DNA of 9,103 nucleotides from Propionibacterium sp. (GTDB lineage: Bacteria > Actinomycetota > Actinomycetes > Propionibacteriales > Propionibacteriaceae). The translations under genes were made by a program, and so were the position numbers. The notes beneath the pieces are model-generated. The model saw only the letters and a list, made by a program, of their open reading frames with translations. It searched no databases and had not been told where the DNA came from. The DNA lies in the NCBI GenBank assembly GCA_012514785.1, contig JAAYZP010000111.1, positions 1 through 9,103 on the forward strand. Reading direction: 5' to 3'. Shown here in pieces: positions 1 through 5,948 of this stretch (position 1 is the stretch's first letter; each line of letters begins with the position of its first letter).

Positions 1-141
1 AACCTGCGGGTCGGGCGCTACGACGGCATCGTCGCGGTCATCGAGAAGCTGAAGGGCAACCCGCTGTTTGCGCACATCGCGCTGACCCGCTCGGAGCGCT
101 CGGAGATCGCGGCGTTGGTGACCGACCTGCTCGACGGCTGA
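1..141 (+). CDS. PhoH-family protein, C-terminal fragment (5' end outside window)
   Basis: An open frame of 46 residues enters from the left edge and stops at TGA 139-141. It contains the strings LRVGRYDG, VIEKLKGNPLFAH and LTRSERSEIAALV. This matches the C-terminal tail I associate with actinobacterial PhoH2-type proteins (PIN-domain RNase fused to a PhoH ATPase), where a VGRHDG...LKGHPLFAH...LTRSERS pattern closes the protein after the ATPase domain. None of the Walker motifs lie inside the window, so the assignment rests on this tail only. The gene ends 57 bp before the next gene on the same strand. No U-tract terminator is visible between them, so read-through is possible. PhoH2 also lies, from memory, in the greA/DUF255 neighbourhood of M. 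tuberculosis, which supports the call. Confidence 0.72.
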   Translation, partial: NLRVGRYDGIVAVIEKLKGNPLFAHIALTRSERSEIAALVTDLLDG

Positions 142-150
142 GGCGCCCTC

Positions 151-197
151 GCCCCTCGTCTATCATCCGCCTGTACCGACGAACCGGAACGAGGGGC
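151..197 (+). promoter_or_regulatory. Inverted repeat that would mask the ribosome-binding site of the membrane-protein gene
   Basis: GCCCCTCGT (151-159) is perfectly complementary to ACGAGGGGC (189-197), giving a 9-bp stem with a 29-nt loop. The right arm contains the only Shine-Dalgarno-like sequence (GAGGGG, 191-196) before ATG 199. A transcript reading through from the upstream PhoH gene would fold the RBS into the stem. A transcript starting at an internal promoter (candidate -10 TATCAT, 161-166) would lack the left arm. The pairing is seen in the sequence; the regulatory role is inferred. Confidence 0.35.
161..166 (+). promoter_or_regulatory. Candidate -10 box (TATCAT) for the YwaF-like gene
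   Basis: TATCAT fits the actinobacterial TANNNT pattern. It would start transcription near 173, giving a 5' leader of about 25 nt that carries the GAGGGG ribosome-binding site. No good -35 hexamer is seen at 17-18 bp spacing. Confidence 0.35.
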
Positions 198-198
198 C

Positions 199-933
199 AT
201 GGGCGACTACTTCGAGCGCGAGTGGCGCGGCGAGCCGTTCGAGCTGTTCGGCACGTCGCACGTCGTGCTGCTGCTCGTCGTCGCGGCGGTGACGGCGGCG
301 GTCATCGTCGGCGGGCGGAGGATCGCGGCGTCCCGGCGGCGGGTGATCCGACGCGTCGCCGCCGTGGTCCTTCTCCTCAACACCCTCGGCTGGCACGCCT
401 GGAACATCGCTGTCGGCAGCTGGCACGTCGAAACCATGCTCCCGCTGCACCTGTGCTCGGTGCTGTCGCTCGTGGCGGTCGTCGCGCTGTGGACGGGGCA
501 TGGGTGGCTGGGCGTGGCGACGTTCCTGCTCGGCAGCCCGGGCGCGCTCCAGGCGCTGCTCACCCCGGAGGTGGCGCCGTACGGGTTCCCGCACTACCGG
601 GTGCTGCAGTCCTGGACGCAGCACGGGCTGCTGTTCGTCGCGGGTTTCTGGATCGTGTTCGCGGAGGGCAACCGGCCCACCTTCCGGCAGACCGCGCAGG
701 TCTGGGCCGCGCTGCACGCGCTGGCGGCCGCGACCTTCGCGATCAATGCCGCGATCGGCAGCAACTACCTGTTCCTCAACGGCAAGCCCGACTACCCCAC
801 GGTGCTCGACATGCTCCCGCCGTGGCCCGCATACCTGCTCGTCCTGGAGGCGCTCGTCGTCGTGCTCATGCTCGTGTTCTGGCTGATCGGGCGCGAGCGC
901 GGCCTCAAGCCCGGCTCCAGAGCGGGGTCTTGA
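199..933 (+). CDS. YwaF/TIGR02206-type integral membrane protein
   Basis: A 244-residue hydrophobic protein with about seven predicted membrane segments (roughly residues 21-37, 53-72, 84-99, 104-121, 141-156, 166-186 and 210-231). Hallmarks of the TIGR02206/YwaF (TMEM164-like) family are visible: FGTSHVVLL near residue 17, the motif LPLHLCS at 81-87, LGSPGALQALLTPE at 111-124, FPHYRVLQ at 130-137, NYLFLNGKP at 189-197 and PPWPAYLL at 207-214. The conserved histidines lie in the membrane or at its edge. The biochemical role of bacterial members is not established. ATG 199 is chosen because GAGGGG precedes it and the family's short N-terminus before FGTSH fits. The 3' end overlaps the end of the convergent DUF255 gene by 29 bp. 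Confidence 0.85.
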   Translation: MGDYFEREWRGEPFELFGTSHVVLLLVVAAVTAAVIVGGRRIAASRRRVIRRVAAVVLLLNTLGWHAWNIAVGSWHVETMLPLHLCSVLSLVAVVALWTGHGWLGVATFLLGSPGALQALLTPEVAPYGFPHYRVLQSWTQHGLLFVAGFWIVFAEGNRPTFRQTAQVWAALHALAAATFAINAAIGSNYLFLNGKPDYPTVLDMLPPWPAYLLVLEALVVVLMLVFWLIGRERGLKPGSRAGS

Positions 934-2914
934 GCAGGTTGTAGTCGTCGACCGGGTCGAAGCAGACGTTGCCGCGGCAGACCCAGACGGCGCGCTCGTC
1001 GCGTCCCTCGAGGTGCGTCCCGAAGCCGCCCGTCCCCGCCGGGGCGGCGAGCACCACGGAGCCGGCGGGCGCCAGCCGCCACGAAGCGCGGACGAGCTCG
1101 TCGAACGGGTCGTCCGTGACCACGACGACGGCCGCGGGCTTGAGGCCGCGGCGGGCGTCGTCGGAAATCAGCAGGTCGCCCAGCGCGGATCCCGCGAACT
1201 CCGGGTGCTCGGCGACGCTGCCCCACGTCGTGCGCGCGGCCGTGTCGGCGCGCTCGATGAAGTCCGGCCGCTCCGCCAGCAGCCCCACCTGCCGCAGTGC
1301 GACGACCAGCGCCGACGTGCCCGACGGGGAGACGTTGTCCGTCAGCGAGCGGGGGCGCAGGAACAGCCCGGCGTCGACGGCGTCGTAGAATCCACCGTCC
1401 TCGTGCGAGAACTTCTGCACCGCCGACTCCGCGAGCGCGACGGCGCGCTCCAGCCACGCCCCGTCCCCCGTCGCGCCGGCCAGCAGCGTGAACGCCTCCG
1501 CGACGGCGCCGTAGTCCTTCGCCATGCCGTCGGCCTCCGAGGCCGTACCGTCGTAGGACGAACGCTTCAGCTCGCCGCCGTCGAGGTGGACGTCGACGAG
1601 GTACGTCGCAGCACGCTTCGCCATCTCCAGCCAGCCGGGCTCGTTGTAGACCATCGCGCCCCAGATCAGCGACGAGATCATCCACCCGTTCCAGGCCGCG
1701 ACGACCAGCCGGTCGGTGGCGGGGCGGAAGCGGGTGGAGCGCTCGGCGAGCAGCGTGTCGCACACCTTCTGCAGACGCTCGAAGTCCGGGCGTCCGCGCA
1801 GCTGGAGCGTGGAGAGCCCGTGCTCGAACGTGCCGCCCTTCGTGACGTGGAACACCTCGCCCGCCCAGTCAGCATCCTCGGCACCCAGCGCGTCCTCGAG
1901 CAGCTCCGGGGTCCAGACGTAGAAGATGCCCTCGTGCGCCGAGCCCCGGATATCCGTGGAGACGGCGTCGATGCCGGAGTAGAACGCACCCGAGGGCGCG
2001 GTCAACTCGCGCTCCACGAACTCGACGATGCCGTACGCGGTGCGCTCGAACAGCGCCCTGAGCCCGGAGTCGTGGTCCGCGGTACGACGCCAGCCCCGCA
2101 GGTAGCTGCCGAGCAGGAGCGCGTTGTCGTCGAGCATCTTCTCGAAGTGGGGCACCACCCAGCCGGCGTCGACGGCGTACCGGTGGAAGCCGCCGCCCAC
2201 CTGGTCGTAGATGCCGCCGCGCGCCATCGCCTCCAGCGAGCGCTGCGCGACCTCGAGGCTCTTCGGGTCCCCCTTGACCAGCAGCGCGTCGATCAGGGTC
2301 GGCGACGGGAACTTCGGCGCGGTACCGAAGCCGCCGTGCACGAGGTCGAACTTCGTCTCGGCAAGGTTGATCGTCGCGCGCAGGTCGGGTGCGGCGTCGG
2401 TCTCCGGCACCGCCACCGCCTCCAGCTGCCGCGCGATGTAGTCGGCGCTGGCGGTGAGCCGGTCCTTGCGGTTCTTCCAGCCGTCGATCATCGCCTGCAG
2501 TACCTGCGTTAACGACGGCTGCCCGGGCTGCGGCTCCGGCGGGAAGTAGGTGCCCGCGAAGAACGGCATCGCCTCGGGGGTGAGGAACAGCGTCATCGGC
2601 CACCCGCCGGCGCCGTTGTTCATCGCCTGCGTGGCGGTCATGAACGCGGCGTCGACGTCTGGCAGCTGCTGGCGGTCCACCTTGACGGCCACGAAATGGT
2701 GGTTGATCAGCTTGCCCACCTCGGTGTCGCTGAAGCTCTCGTCGCTCATCACGTGGCACCAGTGGCAGGTGGCGTACCCGATCGACAGCAGGATCGGCAC
2801 GTCGCGACGCCGGGCCTCGGCGAGCGCGTCGTCGCCCCACTCCCACCAGTCCACCGGCTGCTGGGCGTGCAGCCGCAGGTAGTCGCTGGCGGATTCGGCG
2901 AGACGGTTGACCAT
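905..2914 (-). CDS. DUF255 thioredoxin-domain protein (YyaL/SPATA20-like)
   Basis: 669 residues, the usual length for the YyaL/SPATA20 family. The family has an N-terminal thioredoxin fold followed by a large alpha/alpha-toroid domain resembling glycan-processing enzymes. Visible marks are HAQQPVDWWEW near residues 16-26, the redox motif CHWCHVMSDESF (Cys50 and Cys53), GGWPMTLFLTP, FFAGTYFPP, PKFP, GGIYDQVGGGFHRY, VPHFEKMLDDNALL, FYVWTPE and, near the end, CVCRGNVCF-like residues. The substrate is unknown; a redox or carbohydrate-related role is suggested for the family. One oddity: the usual VDREERPD after the redox motif reads VDRQQLPD here. The start at 2914 gives the standard MVNRLAES N-terminus; a longer frame to 3013 would run across the divergent promoter region. 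TAGCCT lies 7 nt upstream. The gene is divergent from the rhomboid gene and convergent with the YwaF-like gene. Confidence 0.9.
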   Translation of the reverse strand: MVNRLAESASDYLRLHAQQPVDWWEWGDDALAEARRRDVPILLSIGYATCHWCHVMSDESFSDTEVGKLINHHFVAVKVDRQQLPDVDAAFMTATQAMNNGAGGWPMTLFLTPEAMPFFAGTYFPPEPQPGQPSLTQVLQAMIDGWKNRKDRLTASADYIARQLEAVAVPETDAAPDLRATINLAETKFDLVHGGFGTAPKFPSPTLIDALLVKGDPKSLEVAQRSLEAMARGGIYDQVGGGFHRYAVDAGWVVPHFEKMLDDNALLLGSYLRGWRRTADHDSGLRALFERTAYGIVEFVERELTAPSGAFYSGIDAVSTDIRGSAHEGIFYVWTPELLEDALGAEDADWAGEVFHVTKGGTFEHGLSTLQLRGRPDFERLQKVCDTLLAERSTRFRPATDRLVVAAWNGWMISSLIWGAMVYNEPGWLEMAKRAATYLVDVHLDGGELKRSSYDGTASEADGMAKDYGAVAEAFTLLAGATGDGAWLERAVALAESAVQKFSHEDGGFYDAVDAGLFLRPRSLTDNVSPSGTSALVVALRQVGLLAERPDFIERADTAARTTWGSVAEHPEFAGSALGDLLISDDARRGLKPAAVVVVTDDPFDELVRASWRLAPAGSVVLAAPAGTGGFGTHLEGRDERAVWVCRGNVCFDPVDDYNLLKTPLWSRA

Positions 2915-2921
2915 GCCCCAT

Positions 2922-2927
2922 AGGCTA
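2922..2927 (-). promoter_or_regulatory. Candidate -10 box (TAGCCT) for the DUF255 gene, leaderless start
   Basis: On the minus strand TAGCCT matches TANNNT and ends 7 nt before the ATG, so transcription would begin at or next to the start codon. No convincing ribosome-binding site is seen. The position follows the same pattern as other genes in the window. Confidence 0.45.
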
Positions 2928-2941
2928 CCCACCGCGTCGCG

Positions 2942-2961
2942 GGGACCCTCGGGAGCGTCCC
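2942..2961. promoter_or_regulatory. Operator-like palindrome between divergent DUF255 and rhomboid genes
   Basis: GGGACCCTC (2942-2950) and GAGCGTCCC (2953-2961) form an inverted repeat with 8 of 9 pairs and a 2-nt centre. It lies roughly midway between the two divergent start codons. If both genes are leaderless it would cover about -28 to -47 of one and -34 to -53 of the other, where a repressor or activator could act on both. In 70% GC DNA such a palindrome can also arise by chance. Confidence 0.28.
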
Positions 2962-2994
2962 GTCGCCGCTTGGGCGCTGTGAGAGACTGGGGAC

Positions 2995-3603
2995 ATGACC
3001 ACTGGAACGCCAAATCGGACGCGGCCGCTCATGGCAGCCATCCTGGTCAACGTCGGCGTCGTCGCCGTCATGTGGGTGCTGGAGTTCATCGACCAGCTCA
3101 CCCGCAATAGCCTGGACCAGTTCGGCATCGAGCCGCGCGAGCTCGAGGAGCTCCCCTCCATCTTCATCGCCCCCCTCCTGCATTTCGGGTGGGGCCACCT
3201 GATCAGCAACTCCGTGCCGTTCATCGTGCTCGGTGTGCTGATCTACCTCTCCGGCGCCGGGCGCTGGTTGTTCACCACCTTCGTCACCGCGATCGTCTCC
3301 GGGCTGACCGTCTGGCTGCTCGCGCCGCCGGGCTCGCTCACCCTGGGCGCCTCCGGCATCGTCTTCGGATTCCTCACGTACCTGCTGGTGCGCGGCCTGT
3401 TCACGAAGAAGATCGGGCAGATCGTGATCGCCATCATCGTGATGCTCGTCTACGGCGGCGTGCTGTGGGGCGTGCTCCCGACGCAGGCCGGCGTGTCCTG
3501 GCAGGCGCACCTGGGCGGCGCCGTCGGCGGCATCCTCGCCGCGTGGCTGATGCACCGCAAACGTGACCGACCCACCTCGGGCAAGGCAGAATATTGGGCG
3601 TGA
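2995..3603 (+). CDS. Rhomboid-family intramembrane serine protease
   Basis: 202 residues with about six membrane segments (near 12-32, 54-83, 89-110, 115-136, 140-161 and 170-186). The catalytic dyad is visible: Ser120 in GASG (118-121) of the fourth segment and His172 in QAHLGG (170-175) of the sixth. The HFGWGHLISN block (63-72) supplies the His/Asn residues that stabilise the oxyanion. Rhomboids cleave transmembrane substrates within the bilayer; the substrate here is unknown. ATG 2995 follows GGGGAC, which is too close to be a good ribosome-binding site, so the start may be leaderless (GAGACT ends 6 nt upstream). The stop TGA 3601-3603 overlaps a GTG start of the DUF4307 gene, so the two are probably translationally coupled. 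Confidence 0.92.
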   Translation: MTTGTPNRTRPLMAAILVNVGVVAVMWVLEFIDQLTRNSLDQFGIEPRELEELPSIFIAPLLHFGWGHLISNSVPFIVLGVLIYLSGAGRWLFTTFVTAIVSGLTVWLLAPPGSLTLGASGIVFGFLTYLLVRGLFTKKIGQIVIAIIVMLVYGGVLWGVLPTQAGVSWQAHLGGAVGGILAAWLMHRKRDRPTSGKAEYWA

Positions 3604-4004
3604 CCACCTCCGACGAAGCCCGCATCGCCCGGCGCTACCCCAAGCGTTCCCTGTTCGACTACCTCCTCTTCGGCGGCCTGGGCCTCGGCGTGGCCGTGGT
3701 GATCGCCGTCGCCGCCATCGCCGGGCTGGAGCAGTCCACCCCCGAGGTCGCGGGCGAGGTGCGCAACTTCGAGGTCGTCTCACCGACCCAGGTCGACGTC
3801 GAGATCGTGGTCCAGCGGGAAGACCCCGCCGCCGCCGCGGAATGCTCGGTGTACGCGCAGGCCTCCAGCTACGAGGAAGTCGGGGAAGCCGTGTTGCCCG
3901 TCCCGCCCGGCGAGGAGAAGCTCGAGTCGTACACTTTCTCGCTCGCGACGGTGAAGGAGGCCGTTTCCATCGCCGTGGAAAACTGCTGGATCACCGGCCG
4001 GTGA
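3600..4004 (+). CDS. DUF4307 single-pass membrane protein
   Basis: About 134 residues: a short cytoplasmic stretch (ARRYPKRS), one transmembrane helix at about 20-43, and a soluble beta-rich domain with VRNFEVVSPTQVDVEIVV, a VQREDPAAAAECSVYAQA segment and the ending ENCWITGR. This matches DUF4307, an actinobacterial family of unknown function often encoded beside greA. Two cysteines in the extracytoplasmic part (in AECSV and ENCWI) could form a disulfide. The start is ambiguous: GTG 3600 overlaps the rhomboid stop as GTGA, while TTG 3594 in the same frame has AAGG at a better distance (7 nt). The GTG start gives the more typical MTTSDE N-terminus. The gene ends 12 bp before greA. Confidence 0.87.
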   Translation: MTTSDEARIARRYPKRSLFDYLLFGGLGLGVAVVIAVAAIAGLEQSTPEVAGEVRNFEVVSPTQVDVEIVVQREDPAAAAECSVYAQASSYEEVGEAVLPVPPGEEKLESYTFSLATVKEAVSIAVENCWITGR

Positions 4005-4010
4005 TAAGCT
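4005..4010 (+). promoter_or_regulatory. Candidate -10 box (TAAGCT) for greA
   Basis: TAAGCT directly follows the DUF4307 stop codon and ends 6 nt before the greA ATG. Transcription would start at the ATG, giving greA its own leaderless transcript besides read-through from the rhomboid/DUF4307 unit. The only ribosome-binding-like sequence is GGTGAT, 11 nt upstream, which is weak and distant. Confidence 0.42.
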
Positions 4011-4016
4011 TGGTCA

Positions 4017-4520
4017 ATGTCTGAAACCAACACCGACGTCGTGTGGCTGACACAAGATGCCTACGACAAGCTTGAATCCGAGCTCACCCAGCTCAAGACC
4101 ATCGGCCGCCCCGAAGTGAGCGCCCGCATCGCAGCGGCGCGCGAGGAGGGGGACCTCAGCGAGAACGGCGGCTACCACGCCGCGCGCGAGGAACAGGGCC
4201 AGATGGAGGGGCGCATCGCCCAGCTCGAGCACCTGCTGCGCACCGCCGAGGTCGGCGAGCCCGAGGGGCACGAGGACGAGGTCGCGCCGGGCAAGCTCGT
4301 CACCGTCGCGTTCGACGGCGACAAGGACGACACCGAAACGTTCCTGCTGGGCTCCCGCGAGCTGCTGAGCGTCGACGACTCGTTCGAGCATTCCGTGTAC
4401 TCGCCACAGTCCCCGCTGGGTGCAGCCGTCACCGGCCGAAAGGTGGGCGACGACGTCAGCTACGAAGCCCCCAACGGCAAGACGATCCACGTCACCATCA
4501 CCGCGGTGGAGATCCCCTGA
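4017..4520 (+). CDS. greA: Transcription elongation factor GreA
   Basis: 167 residues, typical for actinobacterial GreA. The N-terminal coiled coil (about 10-80) contains EEGDLSENGGYHAAREEQ at 43-60. Asp46 and Glu49 at its tip are the acidic residues that enter the RNA polymerase secondary channel and stimulate cleavage of backtracked RNA. The C-terminal FKBP-like domain includes GKLVTV, SPQSPLGAAVTGRKVGD and the final HVTITAVEIP. GreA rescues stalled elongation complexes. The gene closes a same-strand run (rhomboid, DUF4307, greA) and is followed by a strong intrinsic terminator. All key residues are intact. Confidence 0.97.
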   Translation: MSETNTDVVWLTQDAYDKLESELTQLKTIGRPEVSARIAAAREEGDLSENGGYHAAREEQGQMEGRIAQLEHLLRTAEVGEPEGHEDEVAPGKLVTVAFDGDKDDTETFLLGSRELLSVDDSFEHSVYSPQSPLGAAVTGRKVGDDVSYEAPNGKTIHVTITAVEIP

Positions 4521-4541
4521 TCGACTGAACCCTCAGACATG

Positions 4542-4583
4542 GGAGATCGCGCCGGGAACCACACCCGGCGCGATCTCCTTTTT
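4542..4583 (+). terminator. Rho-independent terminator of greA
   Basis: GGAGATCGCGCCGGG (4542-4556) pairs perfectly with CCCGGCGCGATCTCC (4564-4578) around a 7-nt loop, followed by TTTTT (4579-4583). It lies 21 bp after the greA stop. The T-run is on the greA side only, but the stem could also slow transcription from the convergent DUF2089 gene, which ends at 4593. Confidence 0.95.
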
Positions 4584-4592
4584 CTGGGCCGG

Positions 4593-5033
4593 TCAGGACT
4601 CCAGCAGCTTCGCGGCGTCCTCGGCGCTGACCTCACCCGCGGCGACGCGCGCCAGCAGCGAGTCCTGCTCCGACAGGGGCAGCCCGTACTCGGACTCCTC
4701 CTCGTCGACGCGCCACTCGTCGCTGCGCTGCGCCGCCACCGGCGGGTCGTCGTCGCCCTTGGGGGTGAGCCCCAGCTTCGCCAGCACGGCGTCGTAGCGG
4801 GAGCGCGCCGTCGGGTACGAGACCTGGAGGTGCTTCTCCACCTCGCGCAGGTTGCCGCGCGAGCTCAGGAACACGCGCAGCAGGTCCAGGTCGGCGTCGT
4901 CCAGGGCATCGAACTCGGTACCGGCGAACTCGCCGTGGAGCTCGGTACCGCACTTGCGGCAGCCCTTGCTGATGATGATGAGGTCGTCCCCGCAGACGGG
5001 GCAATCCGACGGTGCGTGATACTTCTTCGCCAT
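4593..5033 (-). CDS. DUF2089 family zinc-ribbon/HTH protein
   Basis: 146 residues. An N-terminal zinc ribbon (Cys11-x2-Cys14 and Cys25-x2-Cys28) is followed by a helix-turn-helix-like region (about 48-88: LDLLRVFLSSRGNLREVEK, then VSYPTARSRYDAVLAKLGL), as in DUF2089. An acidic linker leads to a C-terminal helical pair (124-146) with LLARVAAGEVSAEDAAKLLE, similar to the N-terminus of the neighbouring DUF4097 protein. The likely role is a DNA-binding regulator of its own operon; this is inferred from the fold and context. It is the second gene of the operon, with 2 nt between the DUF4097 stop and its ATG. A possible ribosome-binding site, AGGTGG, lies about 10 nt upstream inside the previous gene. 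A longer frame to 5147 lies inside the DUF4097 gene and is rejected. Confidence 0.87.
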   Translation of the reverse strand: MAKKYHAPSDCPVCGDDLIIISKGCRKCGTELHGEFAGTEFDALDDADLDLLRVFLSSRGNLREVEKHLQVSYPTARSRYDAVLAKLGLTPKGDDDPPVAAQRSDEWRVDEEESEYGLPLSEQDSLLARVAAGEVSAEDAAKLLES

Positions 5034-5035
5034 AC

Positions 5036-5872
5036 CTATTCTTCCACCTTGATCGTTGCCATTCCCATGAGCACGCTGACTTCCAGCCGGGCCGCGCCGT
5101 TGCCGACGACGTACTCGTCGACGTCGGAGCTCGACTCGCCGGGCCACGAGATGCGCCCCACCTTGGCGTCGCCGCGGATCGCGACGTTGGCGCCGGTGGT
5201 GAGCGTGACCGTCATCGACCCCGACTCGACGCGCAGCTTGGAGCGACCCGAACTGATGGGACCCTCGACGCTGACTCCGCCGGCCTGCGCGAGCAGGTCC
5301 TCGACCTCGACGACGTCCTCCAGCGAGGAGCCGGCTGCGGTGACGCGGACGCGGCCGAAGCGCGGCACCTTCGTGGTCTTCAGACCACCGGTGGTGAGTT
5401 CGACGTCGACGATCAGCTTCGGGTTGATGCGCACGACGAGCTCCTTGCCGAGCGCGATGTCGCTGAGGTGCTCCATCTTGTGCGGCGGCCGGATCAGCGA
5501 GAACCCGTCGAAGCGGGGGCCGATCTCGCCCGTGGCGGTGATCTCCATCACGGTGCCGGTGCGGCGCAGCACGTGCTGGCCCTCGACGCTCAGCGTCGCG
5601 ATGCTCGGGTCGCCCTCGATGCGGACGCGACGCCCGGTGGAGCTGATCTTCACCCGCTCGAGGCCGCCGGGGCGGGGGCCGTGCCGCGTGGGCTCCTGCT
5701 CCTCGCCGCCGGGGGTGTCGTCGTCGGCGCTGTTGCCGGCGTACTCGCGCTGGGCCTCGGCCGCCATGGCCCCGACCTTCTTCAACTCTTCGATCCGGCG
5801 GCTGGCTTCCTCCGCCGTGATCTTCCCCTCAGCGAGATCACTGAGGATCGGTTCAAAATTTAGCTTTGCCAT
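5036..5872 (-). CDS. DUF4097 beta-repeat protein with N-terminal helical module
   Basis: 278 residues. The N-terminus (8-31) is a short helical hairpin, ILSDLAEGKITAEEASRRIE, of the kind seen at the start of YvlB/LiaX-like proteins. A charged, disordered linker (about 45-70) follows, then a DUF4097-type repetitive beta domain (75-278) with repeated short strands such as VRIEGDPSIATLSVEG, LRVESGSMTVTLTTGANVAI, VGRISWPG and the closing LEVSVLMGMATIKVEE. No signal peptide or membrane helix is seen. DUF4097 proteins in Firmicutes are tied to envelope stress (LiaX, YvlB); a similar role here is inferred. The start at 5872 is chosen because it gives MAKLNFEPIL and sits 7 nt after a TACACT box. The 49-residue upstream extension would cross the promoter and lacks family similarity. 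First gene of an operon with the DUF2089 gene. Confidence 0.87.
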   Translation of the reverse strand: MAKLNFEPILSDLAEGKITAEEASRRIEELKKVGAMAAEAQREYAGNSADDDTPGGEEQEPTRHGPRPGGLERVKISSTGRRVRIEGDPSIATLSVEGQHVLRRTGTVMEITATGEIGPRFDGFSLIRPPHKMEHLSDIALGKELVVRINPKLIVDVELTTGGLKTTKVPRFGRVRVTAAGSSLEDVVEVEDLLAQAGGVSVEGPISSGRSKLRVESGSMTVTLTTGANVAIRGDAKVGRISWPGESSSDVDEYVVGNGAARLEVSVLMGMATIKVEE

Positions 5873-5876
5873 ATGC

Positions 5877-5905
5877 CAAAGTGTAAAACAGCACTTGCCA
5901 CTTTG
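5877..5905. promoter_or_regulatory. Inverted repeat CAAAGTG-15-CACTTTG over the DUF4097 operon promoter
   Basis: CAAAGTG (5877-5883) and CACTTTG (5899-5905) are perfect inverted 7-mers whose centres are 22 bp apart, about two helical turns. The first overlaps the TACACT -10 box and the second reaches the -35 region. A related CACTTG lies at 5892-5897. A dimeric repressor bound here would block the operon; the adjacent DUF2089 HTH protein is the natural candidate. The repeat is seen directly; the binding partner is inferred. Confidence 0.42.
5880..5885 (-). promoter_or_regulatory. Candidate -10 box (TACACT) for the DUF4097-DUF2089 operon
   Basis: On the minus strand TACACT (TANNNT) ends 7 nt before the ATG at 5872, implying a leaderless start. 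The intergenic stretch around it is clearly richer in A/T than the flanking genes, as expected for a promoter. No -35 hexamer is obvious; TTTCAA lies at 17-bp spacing. Confidence 0.5.
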
Positions 5906-5948
5906 AAAGATCTGGCGGGAGATTTCTCGGATATGGCAGGGTTGCGCC

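Noticed and set aside
1013..2512. Long plus-strand open frame (499 codons) opposite the DUF255 gene
   Set aside because: Antisense shadow in GC-rich DNA; composition dominated by Arg/Val/Ala/Gly with no domain, while the opposite strand has clear family motifs.
2749..3783. Minus-strand frame of 344 codons opposite the rhomboid and DUF4307 genes
   Set aside because: Antisense shadow; low-complexity Arg/Asp-rich translation without recognisable motifs.
4539..5906. Plus-strand frame of 455 codons opposite the DUF4097-DUF2089 operon
   Set aside because: It runs across the greA terminator and two well-supported minus-strand genes; its Ser/Thr/Pro/Arg-rich translation shows no family features.
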